From Desulfobacula toluolica Tol2 (lineage in GTDB: Bacteria > Desulfobacterota > Desulfobacteria > Desulfobacterales > Desulfobacteraceae): a stretch of DNA of 64,000 nucleotides. Of this stretch, positions 43,251-52,799 are shown piece after piece; the stretch's first letter is position 1; every line of letters starts with the position of its first letter. Under the pieces are notes generated by a model. It saw only the letters and a program-made list of their open reading frames with translations. It was not told where the DNA came from and did no database searches. The stretch lies in the NCBI RefSeq assembly GCF_000307105.1, contig NC_018645.1:3854001-3918000 (forward strand). The letters are read 5' to 3'. The position numbers and the translations under genes are program-made.

Positions 43251-46076
43251 CTACCCATGAAGAACAATCCCCGAAGGAAGCGCTTCTCCGAAAATAGTGT
43301 TCTCCTCTTTTTTACTGAGGCAAACCACATGATGAAGCGGTTTTGTCATGGCATCGGAAATATTTTGGTTTGTCATCCATTCTTGTATCCGGTCAATTGT
43401 CTCCGGATTAATATCCCGCATGCGATCCCCGGTTTTTCTTGCCAGCTGAACTAGAGCGGCAGCCACAGGTTTTGGGTTCTGTTGCTTAAAGGACAGCAGT
43501 TTTTCAATCCAGGGCTCCACTTTTGACGGGGGAATTACCCGGTCAACCGACCCATAAAGCAGCTCTCTTGCCCCAATCCTTGACAAGGACCAGAAATGCT
43601 GATCAACTGATTTTTTAGCAATCATCTCGGACAAAAGCTGGTTGCCCCATTTCACCTTGTCCTTGACCAGCAGCCTTTCCATGTTGGCCACTGCCATCCA
43701 TATTTCAAGACGCTCCTGGGGAGAAATTTTAGGGGCGCTTGTTTTTTTATGGCTGATAAGGGAACTCAGTTCCTGAACAAACTGCCGCTGCTGACCTGCG
43801 GTAAGACCCGCCGCCACACGCCTCCAGAGAATCCACCACTCGGATTTGACCTGGGCGCTTTTATTGAACACAGGCCCCTGCTTGAAAATTTTCCATATTT
43901 TTTTGACCCGTTCTTCATCAAAGCTTTGACCAAAGCCGGGACGAACGGCATAACCGGTAAGATTAAGCCAGCGGTGTTCAAATTGTGCCGATATTTTCCG
44001 GGCCTCAATATTTTCCAGCATCTGATCGGCAATGGCACGGACAAAGGAAAGGGGCCATTTGGCTTTGGAGGTTCCGGTCATTTTTGAAATGGTTTTGGGC
44101 ACGGATACCAGAGGAATCCCGGTTCCATCCTGTTTGTTTTCTTTGGAAAAAGCGGTTCGTATAACACCCAATGCCGCCTGAACCAGCTTTTCCTCATACA
44201 CTTCCGCTTCAACAACCTCAACAGCATCCGCACCATTTCCCGAACGAAGCTGAAACTGAAGCTGCCACCGGTGGTCACTAGCCAGGGAACGGCACCAGAG
44301 AACCAGGGTTCCGATTTCAGTATATTGCGCTTCAACCTGAACCGGGATCTCGGCTGCTTCACCTTTTTTGCCGAATTTGATGATGGTCTGAATGGAAGGA
44401 AGGGTTGTGAGAGTCTCATCCACATCAACCACATCACAGCATTTGTCGCCGGAACGGTAACTGGAACTGAACACTTCAAAACTCACGGGCCGGTTGGCAA
44501 GCACGGTCATTTTCTTGCCTTCAAGCCGGATATCGGTGCCTTCATCAAGCCCCCTTTCCACAAGGCATACAGCCTTGGCAGAAGTCTGTTTGCCATTTTC
44601 CAAAACAGAAATTCCAAGATAATAGGCCCTGGGACTGCCGCTTCCCACCCTGACGCCTTTGCCGATTTTTGCAAGACCATAGTAGGATGCGCCCAGAGCA
44701 ACGGAAAGATCAGGATCAGGGTTTTCCAAGACCCTGGGAAGGGTCTCATCCTCCTCTTTAAACCAGTACCGCACAGCCTTTCTGATTTTTTCCGTAATCA
44801 CTTTGGGTTTGAGTGATCCCCCGTTAAAGAAAATATGGTCGGGTGCATGGTTCTTGTTGAGCAGCTGTTCAATATCAGCCTTGTGATTTTCCAGAAACCA
44901 TCCCAGATGTTTTGTCATGGCAGGTTCCTGCTCATAAGGAAGCCCGAATTCGCTGATCCCTTTTCTCGTGTCAGCTTTTTTTACCGTTTCAATATCCACA
45001 TCCGGGAAAAACCCTTCCAGGACAGTCTCTTCAAGCATCTCCCGGGTCAGTTTTGCAGAAACCGTACCCTTGATCAGACTCCTGCCCTCTCCCCTCATGG
45101 CAATATGTTCCACATCGGTTTTGCCGCTCAGAATATTTTCTTTGGCCCGGCGGCACTGGTGACAAAGCTCTTTCCACCGGTCTCCGGAAAGGGCTGGCCT
45201 GTTTTTATCAAAAGTTTTCTCCACGCTTAGAGCCAAAGCAAGGTCAATATTGTCGCCTCCCAGGATCAAGTGATCCCCCACGGCAATTCTTTCAAACCGG
45301 GAGGTGCCTTGGGTTTCTCTCAGGGTAATCAGGGTAAAATCCGTTGTACCGCCGCCGATATCGCACACCAGGATAAGTTCTCCCGGATTAACATGCCTGG
45401 CCCAGTCTTTTTCGTGCTTAATCAGCCAGCTGTAAAAGGCTGCCAGGGGTTCTTCAAGCAGGGTGACTTTTTTAAGACCGGCCATTTTTGCTGCCTCAAC
45501 AGTCAGATCCCTTGCCACCTCATCAAAAGAGGCGGGAACCGTTATCACGACAAACTGGTTTTCAAGGTAAAGATCCTCATTGTTTCCCCGCCCGGCATTC
45601 CAGGTTTTTTTTATATGCTCCAGGTAAGCACAGGTGGCATCCACAGGCGAAACTTTTCCCATATCCGTTCGCGCTCCCCAGGGAAGAATTTTTGCCCGCC
45701 TGTCCGCCTTATCATGGCAAAGCCAGCTCTTGGCGGACGAGACAAGACGGGAAGGAACCTTTGATCCGTGATCTCTTGCAAAAGCCCCTGCAAAATTTTT
45801 CTGGGTGGGGTTCCAGGGCTGAAAAACAGAATTTTCCGATATGTCATACTCACCCGGGATGTAGAGAAAAGAGGGAAGAACCGAAAGCCTGTTCACCTCT
45901 CCTGCACCTGTAAGCTGGGGAACCTTGAAAATTCTTATCCCTTTTGCATAAGATTTTCCCCTGCCACCGCCTTCTTCAAGATCCACATAAGAGACCGCTG
46001 TATTGGTTGTTCCCAGATCAATTCCAATGATATATCGAATGGCATCAAGATTCAAAATCGTCTCTCTCCCGTACAT
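43251..46076 (-). CDS. Hsp70-family ATPase, long form
   Basis: About 941 residues from the ATG at 46076. Actin-fold nucleotide motifs: IIGIDLGTTNTAVSYVD near the N-terminus, VCDIGGGTTDFTLITL near 255 and IFFNGGSLKPKVI near 420. The C-terminal 400 residues do not look like a DnaK substrate domain or lid and include helical repeats. The start is uncertain: the frame is open to 46130, and a TTG at 46055 would cut the overlap with the upstream Hsp70 gene from 32 to 11 bases. Function unknown; it pairs with the next gene. Confidence 0.87.
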   Translation of the reverse strand: MYGRETILNLDAIRYIIGIDLGTTNTAVSYVDLEEGGGRGKSYAKGIRIFKVPQLTGAGEVNRLSVLPSFLYIPGEYDISENSVFQPWNPTQKNFAGAFARDHGSKVPSRLVSSAKSWLCHDKADRRAKILPWGARTDMGKVSPVDATCAYLEHIKKTWNAGRGNNEDLYLENQFVVITVPASFDEVARDLTVEAAKMAGLKKVTLLEEPLAAFYSWLIKHEKDWARHVNPGELILVCDIGGGTTDFTLITLRETQGTSRFERIAVGDHLILGGDNIDLALALSVEKTFDKNRPALSGDRWKELCHQCRRAKENILSGKTDVEHIAMRGEGRSLIKGTVSAKLTREMLEETVLEGFFPDVDIETVKKADTRKGISEFGLPYEQEPAMTKHLGWFLENHKADIEQLLNKNHAPDHIFFNGGSLKPKVITEKIRKAVRYWFKEEDETLPRVLENPDPDLSVALGASYYGLAKIGKGVRVGSGSPRAYYLGISVLENGKQTSAKAVCLVERGLDEGTDIRLEGKKMTVLANRPVSFEVFSSSYRSGDKCCDVVDVDETLTTLPSIQTIIKFGKKGEAAEIPVQVEAQYTEIGTLVLWCRSLASDHRWQLQFQLRSGNGADAVEVVEAEVYEEKLVQAALGVIRTAFSKENKQDGTGIPLVSVPKTISKMTGTSKAKWPLSFVRAIADQMLENIEARKISAQFEHRWLNLTGYAVRPGFGQSFDEERVKKIWKIFKQGPVFNKSAQVKSEWWILWRRVAAGLTAGQQRQFVQELSSLISHKKTSAPKISPQERLEIWMAVANMERLLVKDKVKWGNQLLSEMIAKKSVDQHFWSLSRIGARELLYGSVDRVIPPSKVEPWIEKLLSFKQQNPKPVAAALVQLARKTGDRMRDINPETIDRIQEWMTNQNISDAMTKPLHHVVCLSKKEENTIFGEALPSGIVLHG

Positions 46077-47886
46077 TAAATTCAAGCTTCCATCTCTGGC
46101 CATCTTCCCTTGAAACGCACCAGAATTCAAGGGTTCCTATTTCCGTCACCTTGATTTCAATGGTCACAGGAATCACGCTCCCATACTCTCCTTCAAGCAC
46201 GGTTTCAATGGTACTCATATTTTCTATCTCGCCTTGTTCCCATTCCTCCACCACAGTTCCCACAACATCTTCATGACGGCATGTTGACTCCATGATATCA
46301 AAACTGACCTCTTCTCCCACAACAATGACAAACTCCTGGTCCTCCACATGTGCTTCGGTGCCTTCCTCCATACCGTAAGGGGCAAGGCAAAGGGCCTTGA
46401 CCGGTGCAGGCAGTCCGGGAATCGCAGGCATTGCCGCCGCAATACTCATATAATAGGATCGTCCCAGGCCGCCCCGAATACGTATGCCGTCTCCCCTTCT
46501 TGCCCGACCGTAATAGGCCGCACCCCTTGCCACGGAGAGATCAAAATTTTCCGAAGCAATTTCACGCACCTCAGGCGAGTCAAGCCCTGCCTCCTTGCGC
46601 CATGAGCAAAGCGTATCCAGAATCCTTTTTCGTACCGGATCAGCCTTCATGATACCGCCGTTAAACAGAACCGCGTTGGGAATCTCCATTTTCTCGCCAT
46701 TTGATTTTTGCCGGGAAAGAAATTTGGCCATATGTTTTGTGATTGCTGGATCTGCCTCGTAAGAGAGACCCAGCTCCCGGATTCCTGATTTCTGTCGCGC
46801 AACCGGCATAGCATTGCTGTCACATTGAGGGAAAAAACCATCCACAAGAATATTTTCAACATCTGTTTTTGCAAGGTCTATTTTAATGGTTCCACCGATC
46901 AAACCGCTGCCCCGCCCGAGAACCGTGACGGGGAACTTATCCATTTCCGGATTCTGAAGCATTTTTTCTTTGGCATTCCGGCAGCTGTGGCTCAAGCCCT
47001 GCATCTGCCAGACATCCAGTTTCTTGCCTTTTTCCGCCAGCTTTTGGGAAACAAAATAAGCCAGGGCAAGATCCATATTGTCCCCGCCCACAAGAAGGTG
47101 GTCTCCCACGGCAACTCTTTCCAGTACAAGATCCCCCTCCTCTTCCGAGATGCGGATCAAACTAAAATCCGTAGTCCCCCCCCCAATGTCACATACAAGC
47201 ACAGTGTCATCTTTTTTAACAACTTTTCGCCATTTGTCATCCAGGGCTTCTATCCAGGAGTAAAAAGCGGCCTGGGGCTCTTCAAGAAGGGTTATATTCT
47301 CAAAACCGGTCATTGTGGCGGCATTTGCCGTCAATTCCCTGGCCACTGCATCAAAAGAGGCGGGAACGGTCAAGTAGACATCCTGATTTTCTATTATAAA
47401 ATCTTTATTTTCTTTTGCCATCACATGATTCCAGGCATCACGGATATGGGATAAAATAGCAGAAGAAGCCTCCACCGGAGACATTTTTGAAATATCTCCC
47501 GGCCCTTTCCATGGCAGCACCGGTTTGTTCCTGTCGATCAGGGTATTGCAGAGCCATGACTTGGCAGACGAAATCATGCGCTGAGGAATCTCTGCACCGC
47601 GATTTCTGGCAAATTCCCCCACAGTTATAGCGTTTCCGGTTCCGAAACCCGTCTCCAGGGCACCATCGGACACATCGTGTTTTTCAGGCATGAAAATAAA
47701 TGAGGGGAGCATCTCCCGCTCTACTACAACCCCTGCATCCACAAGCTGGGGAATATTGAATACCTTGATGGTATTTTCTTCACCTTCTGCGGGATTTATT
47801 TTTGTATATGACACAATGCTGTTGGTTGTACCAAGATCAATTCCAATGATATATGTTTGTTCAGCCAAGGTATTTGTCCTCAACAT
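46045..47886 (-). CDS. Hsp70-family ATPase, short form
   Basis: 613 residues. Motifs: IIGIDLGTTNSIVSYTK (about 12-28), VCDIGGGTTDFSLIRI (about 232) and VLFNGGIMKADPV (about 405), all needed for ATP binding. The C-terminal third is a reduced beta domain without the usual DnaK lid. Sequence parallels the downstream long form through the whole ATPase half (for example PASFDAVARELTANAATMTG against PASFDEVARDLTVEAAKMAG), so the two arose by duplication. Encoded with a membrane protein upstream; it may serve an envelope task rather than general folding. Confidence 0.88.
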   Translation of the reverse strand: MLRTNTLAEQTYIIGIDLGTTNSIVSYTKINPAEGEENTIKVFNIPQLVDAGVVVEREMLPSFIFMPEKHDVSDGALETGFGTGNAITVGEFARNRGAEIPQRMISSAKSWLCNTLIDRNKPVLPWKGPGDISKMSPVEASSAILSHIRDAWNHVMAKENKDFIIENQDVYLTVPASFDAVARELTANAATMTGFENITLLEEPQAAFYSWIEALDDKWRKVVKKDDTVLVCDIGGGTTDFSLIRISEEEGDLVLERVAVGDHLLVGGDNMDLALAYFVSQKLAEKGKKLDVWQMQGLSHSCRNAKEKMLQNPEMDKFPVTVLGRGSGLIGGTIKIDLAKTDVENILVDGFFPQCDSNAMPVARQKSGIRELGLSYEADPAITKHMAKFLSRQKSNGEKMEIPNAVLFNGGIMKADPVRKRILDTLCSWRKEAGLDSPEVREIASENFDLSVARGAAYYGRARRGDGIRIRGGLGRSYYMSIAAAMPAIPGLPAPVKALCLAPYGMEEGTEAHVEDQEFVIVVGEEVSFDIMESTCRHEDVVGTVVEEWEQGEIENMSTIETVLEGEYGSVIPVTIEIKVTEIGTLEFWCVSREDGQRWKLEFNVRERDDFES

Positions 47887-47983
47887 TTTGGGTTAATAAA
47901 AATATGCCGTGCCTGTCGTTCCTCCGGCAGCAGCTGCCAGGGTGGAGAGTCTCATCATCAAACATGTTCCCATTCAACTCCAT
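47861..47983 (-). other. Candidate small open reading frames ahead of the short Hsp70 gene
   Basis: An ATG at 47983 follows AAGGAGAGAATAAT and opens 40 codons that run into the Hsp70 start. In another frame ATGATG at 47958 opens 21 codons rich in Ala/Gly/Thr (RLSTLAAAAGGTTGTAYFY), ending 6 bases before the Hsp70 ATG. Either could be a leader peptide coupling translation; I cannot decide which, if any, is real. Confidence 0.25.
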
Positions 47984-48019
47984 ATTATTCTCTCCTTGAT
48001 ATCAAAATGGCTATAATCT

Positions 48020-48856
48020 TCATTGTTCTTTGTTATCCTGCTTTTTGTCATCATCTTCTTTAACATGTTCCTGTTCCACATAGTCGATCATCTTGCATTC
48101 TGCTTGATCATCATAACCAAGGGCGTTAACTGTTCCGGCCGCTCTTTTATACTCAAGCTGAAGTTCGTATTTCCTGATCTCAGTTTGAACCTCCATGCTC
48201 TTTTGTGCAAGTTTATACTTCATGTACATAAACCAGGCAAAGAGAAAAAACATTGCTGCGCCCAGAGCCACAAAAAACCACTTGAAATCGACAATGATAT
48301 CCATGCCTGTGCGGGCAAGAAAAGTGAGGAGGTTAGGAATGACCCAGTAGAGGAAGACACCCGCAAAAATAAGAAACCCGATAATAAAAATATTAAACCG
48401 GCTGATACGGAAAAAAAAAGTATCAACCTTATTTGCTTTGTCTGCCGGAATCTTGCCGGAATCCTCTTTAGATTCTTCGCTTCCCTGAAGAAAGGTCATC
48501 ACCGCCTTTAACACAAACCCTATCAGCAGAACCAGCCCAACCGGAATCCCTACGGCCGCAGAAAACCAAGCCCTGAAAGGAAAAGGAATATCCTTGGTGA
48601 CAAGTCTGACCCGATAATTTTCAAGTGGGCCAAAGATATTCTGAAAATAATATTTATCAAACTTTGTCATGGTTGACCCATTGACCTGGTAAACAACATC
48701 ATTGGAATCGTTCAACACCTGCATATATGATTGATTTCCCGAACGCATGGAGGCGCTGACAAAAATCCCAAATTCCAAAACAAAAAAAGCAACAACAACG
48801 GCAACTAAAAGTACCGTATGCTGCTGCAAATATTCCGACCAATTTTTAACTCCCAT
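48020..48856 (-). CDS. Membrane protein of the Hsp70 cluster
   Basis: 278 residues from the ATG at 48856, chosen because GAGGGGAAG precedes it; the frame is open to 48907. Helices lie near 15-35, 100-122, 150-170 and 190-210, and a charged cytoplasmic tail ends in acidic and lysine-rich residues. No family recognised with confidence. It is the first gene of the run leading into two Hsp70-family genes and probably anchors or recruits them at the membrane; this is inference from position. Confidence 0.72.
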   Translation of the reverse strand: MGVKNWSEYLQQHTVLLVAVVVAFFVLEFGIFVSASMRSGNQSYMQVLNDSNDVVYQVNGSTMTKFDKYYFQNIFGPLENYRVRLVTKDIPFPFRAWFSAAVGIPVGLVLLIGFVLKAVMTFLQGSEESKEDSGKIPADKANKVDTFFFRISRFNIFIIGFLIFAGVFLYWVIPNLLTFLARTGMDIIVDFKWFFVALGAAMFFLFAWFMYMKYKLAQKSMEVQTEIRKYELQLEYKRAAGTVNALGYDDQAECKMIDYVEQEHVKEDDDKKQDNKEQ

Positions 48857-48981
48857 TAACGCTTCTTCCCCTCTAAATTTCCAGGTAAAAATCAACAAAA
48901 AAACCATGGCATTATAATTATTTTTAGCTGAAACATCAATACTTTATTAAAAACAAGGCACCTGTTGGCCCTTTAGTTCTC

Positions 48982-49010
48982 TTGACAAAAAGCTGCTTGC
49001 TATCTATATG
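48982..49010 (+). promoter_or_regulatory. Promoter of the three-gene envelope cluster
   Basis: TTGACA (48982-48987) and TATATG (49005-49010) are separated by 17 bases, leaving a leader of about 175 bases before the ATG at 49194. AAAGGATA precedes that ATG. I see no other feature in 48908-49193. Confidence 0.6.
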
Positions 49011-49193
49011 TGTCATTGAACTAGAAATTCGCATCACTGAAAAAGGGCAAGACATGGTAGCTGTTCGCCAGAGAATCAATACTGAAACATCGGCAAGTAT
49101 CAAAGGCAGGAATATAAAGACAAAGCAAGCAATATAAATATACCGATGTCAAATATTTAAATACAGGAACATACTGTTAACAAAGGATATTCA

Positions 49194-49901
49194 ATGAAAA
49201 AACCAAATAGTTTATGGTGTTTGCTGATATTGATGTTTTATCCTGCGATTGTGTTTTCTTTTTCTTTCAGCGAATATGAAAAAGAAGAGGTACTACAGGA
49301 AAAACAGCAACAGGACAAAACCCAAAAAAAAATTGACCGACTTTTGTCCATTGCCTGCCGGGATGACCTTAAAGAAAAAAAAATTGCCGTAATCATCGGC
49401 CAGGAAGACGGTCGGGCAGATTATGACCCGTTATTCCTTCCAATAAATAACGAGCTTCATAAACTGGGGTTAAAAACTTACTCTCAAAAACAAATAACAG
49501 TACGGATCGCCAGAGCTGAAATAAATGCCTTTTTATCCAATGATATGAATGCGGCTGCCAATGCTGCCGGCAAATTAAAAGCTGATTTTATTTTAAGGGG
49601 ATTAATTCAACACAAAACAAGGGTAAATCATATTGTAGGCGTGAATGAGGTATCCATAACCATAATTTTTACCCTTGTGGATGAAGCAGGACGAGTCATT
49701 TCAAGGGTGACGGAACAAGGAGAGTCTTTTGCAGGACAAAACACATTGGCGGCAGCCCTGGCTCTTGTCAAAGAAAAATCCGGCCTGGTGGTCGCCCGTC
49801 TTTACAACGATTATTGCAAGAATTCAGGCAAACAAAAACACTTTAATTCCAGGCAACCGGCTGAAACAAAACCAAAAATAGAAAGTGTAACAGACTTTTA
49901 A
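49194..49901 (+). CDS. Secreted protein of the FlgT-N/CsgG-like cluster
   Basis: 235 residues with a signal peptide (LWCLLILMFYPAIVFSFSF). A charged linker leads to a domain beginning KKIAVIIGQEDGRADYDPLF and continuing LKADFILRGLIQHKTR and VSITIIFTLVDEAGRVISRV, a pattern resembling periplasmic alpha/beta domains of LPP20/FlgT-associated proteins. It precedes the FlgT-N-like gene by 12 bases. Function unknown. Confidence 0.7.
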   Translation: MKKPNSLWCLLILMFYPAIVFSFSFSEYEKEEVLQEKQQQDKTQKKIDRLLSIACRDDLKEKKIAVIIGQEDGRADYDPLFLPINNELHKLGLKTYSQKQITVRIARAEINAFLSNDMNAAANAAGKLKADFILRGLIQHKTRVNHIVGVNEVSITIIFTLVDEAGRVISRVTEQGESFAGQNTLAAALALVKEKSGLVVARLYNDYCKNSGKQKHFNSRQPAETKPKIESVTDF

Positions 49902-49913
49902 GGCATAAAAATC

Positions 49914-51365
49914 ATGAACACTTATCAACATCAAAAAATATTAAATCCGATTATTGTTGTTTTATTTTTTTTTATGGCAGGCCTGATGACCTGTTTTTCG
50001 CCGAACTTGGCCAATGCTGCCGGCAAGACCATTCTTGTTTCAGCAGAAGGCCTTGCAGATCCTCAAGCAGATATCTATCAAAATGACAAAGGCAAACTTC
50101 TTGACGCCTTGCGGCAGGATGCAAAACGGCAGGTCATTGAAAAGGCAGTGGGCAGTTATGTTGAAAGTTCAACCCTTGTTGAAAATTATGCCCTGATTCA
50201 TGATAAAATTCTAACCCGGACAAAGGGACTGATCAAGAGGGTTATAAAAGAAAGCCCTCCATGGAAAGGAGAAGACGGCTTTATGCACATGCTTTTAAAA
50301 GCTGAAGTTTACCTTTCTTCAATCAAGGACTCCCTTCAGGTCATGTCAAAGACAGAGCGGCTCAGTCTGCTGAAGGACTACGGGAATCCGAAAATATCAG
50401 TGGCCATTACCATCAGGGATGCAAAACGCGGATCAAGAGTTGCCCCGGAACGCTCTGATGTCGCAGAAAACATTTTAAAAGAACGGTTTGCCAAATTTGG
50501 CTATCGGGTCTGGTCGGAAGATGCCGGTCAGTTAGACGCTCAAACAGCAGACCGCACTATGCCGAAAAATCAGTCTAATGCCACAACCCTGGCAACTCAT
50601 ATCAAAACATCAGATTTTTCCATAAGAGGAGAGGTTAAGTTCAAATCGCTTACAGCTACTCTTCAAGCCTCCGGCCTGACAATAACTAAATATGTTCTCA
50701 CGTCCTGGACAATTAAATGCATTAATAATTATACATCAGAGGAAGTCTATTTTAACAACACAATACCGAGAAACAAAAGCTGGTCAGATGAAGACGCGGC
50801 CATGGATGATATTGGAAAACTCATTGGAGAACAATTTTCCAAAGGTTTTTTTGAAGATCATCTGATGAGAACATCAAAAATCTTCCAGCTTGAAATTTTT
50901 GGCCTGCCGGACTATGACACGGGAACATTATTTAAAAAAGAAATGATCGGCCTTCGTCCGGTCATGAATGTTGATTTTCGTAATTTTGATGCCCAAGGAC
51001 TGTCGTTTTATGAAATTGATTTTGCCGGAACCCGTGGAAATTTTACCGATATCATAAACGATACGGTTATCAAGCCTTTGAATCGAAAATTCGGAAAAGA
51101 TGTATTTAAGCTGGTATCTGCCCGGGGAGATGTCGTCAGGGTTGATTTTCATACAACCCATAAAATTGATGACCTGCCCGGCAAGTTCAACAAGACCCTG
51201 CCGGCATCATTATCCGAGGCAACACCTGAACGAATTGAGAATTTAGCCAGAACCGAAGCAACAATGACCCAGGTGGCCAGGATCAATCCGGAAGCGGTTC
51301 AACAATTATCTCAAAAAGGCAATAAAATTGCAGAAAAAGCCCTTGCTGCAGTGAATGATTTTTAA
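49914..51365 (+). CDS. FlgT N-terminal-domain-like secreted protein
   Basis: 483 residues with a signal peptide (about 15-37, ending ANAA). The domain at about 40-140, LRQDAKRQVIEKAVGSYVES through LLKAEVYLSSIKDSL, resembles the FlgT N-terminal domain, in which LRQDA...AIEKAVG-type wording recurs. The rest holds two more mixed domains without assigned family. Flagellar genes are absent nearby, so it is more likely part of an envelope assembly shared with the CsgG-like lipoprotein that follows. Confidence 0.7.
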   Translation: MNTYQHQKILNPIIVVLFFFMAGLMTCFSPNLANAAGKTILVSAEGLADPQADIYQNDKGKLLDALRQDAKRQVIEKAVGSYVESSTLVENYALIHDKILTRTKGLIKRVIKESPPWKGEDGFMHMLLKAEVYLSSIKDSLQVMSKTERLSLLKDYGNPKISVAITIRDAKRGSRVAPERSDVAENILKERFAKFGYRVWSEDAGQLDAQTADRTMPKNQSNATTLATHIKTSDFSIRGEVKFKSLTATLQASGLTITKYVLTSWTIKCINNYTSEEVYFNNTIPRNKSWSDEDAAMDDIGKLIGEQFSKGFFEDHLMRTSKIFQLEIFGLPDYDTGTLFKKEMIGLRPVMNVDFRNFDAQGLSFYEIDFAGTRGNFTDIINDTVIKPLNRKFGKDVFKLVSARGDVVRVDFHTTHKIDDLPGKFNKTLPASLSEATPERIENLARTEATMTQVARINPEAVQQLSQKGNKIAEKALAAVNDF

Positions 51366-51368
51366 ATA

Positions 51369-51396
51369 AGGATGTGAAAAAGTATTTTTTCACAAA
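51369..51396 (+). other. AT-rich hairpin between envelope genes
   Basis: TGTGAAAAA pairs with TTTTTTCACA around GTA. It may attenuate transcription into the lipoprotein gene or mark the end of the first two genes. The stem is weak. Confidence 0.35.
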
Positions 51397-51460
51397 GTGT
51401 TTGTAGTGCTATAGTTGTATTATAGAATATGACTCATTATTAATTCATTATTTATGGAGG

Positions 51461-52243
51461 ATGAAATTGAAAAAATTGAAACTTGCAACCGGTTTAATAC
51501 TTTCCGGTATGTTCATGCTGTGCGGATGCGTTTCAGGAGTAACAGGGGGCGGCAGTGCTTCACAAAAGGCCAATGCAATGGCCGACGAACAGATCTACCA
51601 GCCCATCACCTATGAAAACGCACATATCAAAGGACCTGTGCTTGTGGTTTTACCAGGTAAAATAAAAAGCAATAACGCAACATTTGCTCAAAAAATAACT
51701 TCAAATAACATTGCAGATTATGCGGAACTGGAACTGGGCAACGCCAATTTCAGGGTTCTTGAAAGATCGGATTTAGGCCCCATGCTCAATGAAATTACCC
51801 TGGCGGCCAATATGGGTGATACAGAGTCTCTAAAAAAATTTAGAAAAGGAAAATTCAAAACCACCAAATGGTTTGCACAATTGGATGTTCTGAAAGCTGA
51901 AAAAGTAGCCCAGGCAAACCAGGGATTTGGCGGTGATGCTGTTGGAAGTATTTTCGGTGCTATAGTGGGCGGTAAAGACGGTTTTATAGGCGATACCGCT
52001 ATTTCTTCTATTAAAAGCGCTGAATCCGCCGGTGTCTGGATTATTGGCATGAGATATAAAATCATGGACGCTTCAACTTCCGAACAAGTATCAACCGGTT
52101 ATTTTGAAGATAAAATGGAGTTGGGTAAAAAAGGCACATCCATTCTCGGCCTATCTCAATCCCAGGCCGGTGGAATCACAATGGACAGCATGGTTCAACG
52201 ACTTGTCCAGAAAGCTGTTGCTGATATTGACCGAAAAAAATAA
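51461..52243 (+). CDS. CsgG-like outer-membrane lipoprotein
   Basis: 260 residues. The lipobox MFMLCGC ends an N-terminal signal, so the mature protein begins with a lipidated cysteine. The segment FRVLERSDLGPMLNEITLAA resembles the CsgG family, where a VLERxxLxxxLxE motif is usual, and GSIFGAIVGGKDGFIGDTA is a glycine-rich region. CsgG forms secretion pores for curli; relatives in other bacteria have unknown cargo. GGAGG directly abuts the ATG at 51461, so the TTG at 51467 may be the real start. Confidence 0.8.
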   Translation: MKLKKLKLATGLILSGMFMLCGCVSGVTGGGSASQKANAMADEQIYQPITYENAHIKGPVLVVLPGKIKSNNATFAQKITSNNIADYAELELGNANFRVLERSDLGPMLNEITLAANMGDTESLKKFRKGKFKTTKWFAQLDVLKAEKVAQANQGFGGDAVGSIFGAIVGGKDGFIGDTAISSIKSAESAGVWIIGMRYKIMDASTSEQVSTGYFEDKMELGKKGTSILGLSQSQAGGITMDSMVQRLVQKAVADIDRKK

Positions 52244-52365
52244 TTTTTTAATCATAAAGCACCTGCAAAAATCTTAACCTGATCTCTGTGGGTGCTTACA
52301 ATTCCCTATTTCACTGTTATAATACCATTTTCCCCGGCAAATATTATGATAGAAACAAGCAGTTA

Positions 52366-52668
52366 TTAATTCTTTTGTGCTTTTACTTTTTTGGGGACAC
52401 TCTCTTTTTGTTCAGGCTTTTTAGTTTCTTTTTTCTTTGGCTTGACCCCCCGCAAAATAGGAATCACTGTTTCACTGTTTTCTGCTATAAACAAAGAAAT
52501 ATCCTCAAGCTGATCTTCACTGAATTTTATTTTTGAACCTTCCAGGAATTCAAACAAGTTGTCGGCAATATCAAGCATTTTATCATATGCGTCTGCTTCT
52601 TTTTTTGTCGCAAATGTCATTTTTTCCTCTCCATTCCTGACAACAATATATTTTACAATTACGGCCAT
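52366..52668 (-). CDS. yebG: YebG-family protein
   Basis: 100 residues from the ATG at 52668, which follows CAAGGAGACAAG; the frame is open nine codons further. MAVIVKYIVVRNGEEKMTFA then TKKEADAYDKMLDIADNL closely matches E. coli YebG, a LexA-controlled SOS protein that binds DNA. The lysine-rich tail (KPKKKETKKPEQKES) is longer than in E. coli. I cannot identify a LexA box. It stands alone, convergent with the CsgG-like gene. Confidence 0.88.
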   Translation of the reverse strand: MAVIVKYIVVRNGEEKMTFATKKEADAYDKMLDIADNLFEFLEGSKIKFSEDQLEDISLFIAENSETVIPILRGVKPKKKETKKPEQKESVPKKVKAQKN

Positions 52669-52705
52669 CTTGTCTCCTTGGAGTAATATTTTCACTTAAG
52701 TCTTA

Positions 52706-52755
52706 ATATAAAAAAGGATACAGGTAAAGGGGGGTTCCCTTAACTGTATCCTTTC
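52706..52755 (-). terminator. Rho-independent terminator of the hdrA-mvhD-metV-metF operon
   Basis: AAAGGATACAG and CTGTATCCTTT are perfect 11-base arms, extended inward by GGTAAAGGG and CCCTTAAC with one bulge. On the minus strand the stem runs into TTTTTTATATT. It lies about 45 bases after the metF stop. Confidence 0.85.
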
Positions 52756-52799
52756 GATATTTTCAACTATCCCTTCAATATCGTTAACAGGGACTTGAA

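Noticed and set aside
43257-43454. 65-codon plus-strand frame preceded by AAAGGAGG
   Set aside because: Spacing to the ATG is about 14 bases and it is antisense to the 3' end of the Hsp70 gene; its translation has no recognisable pattern.
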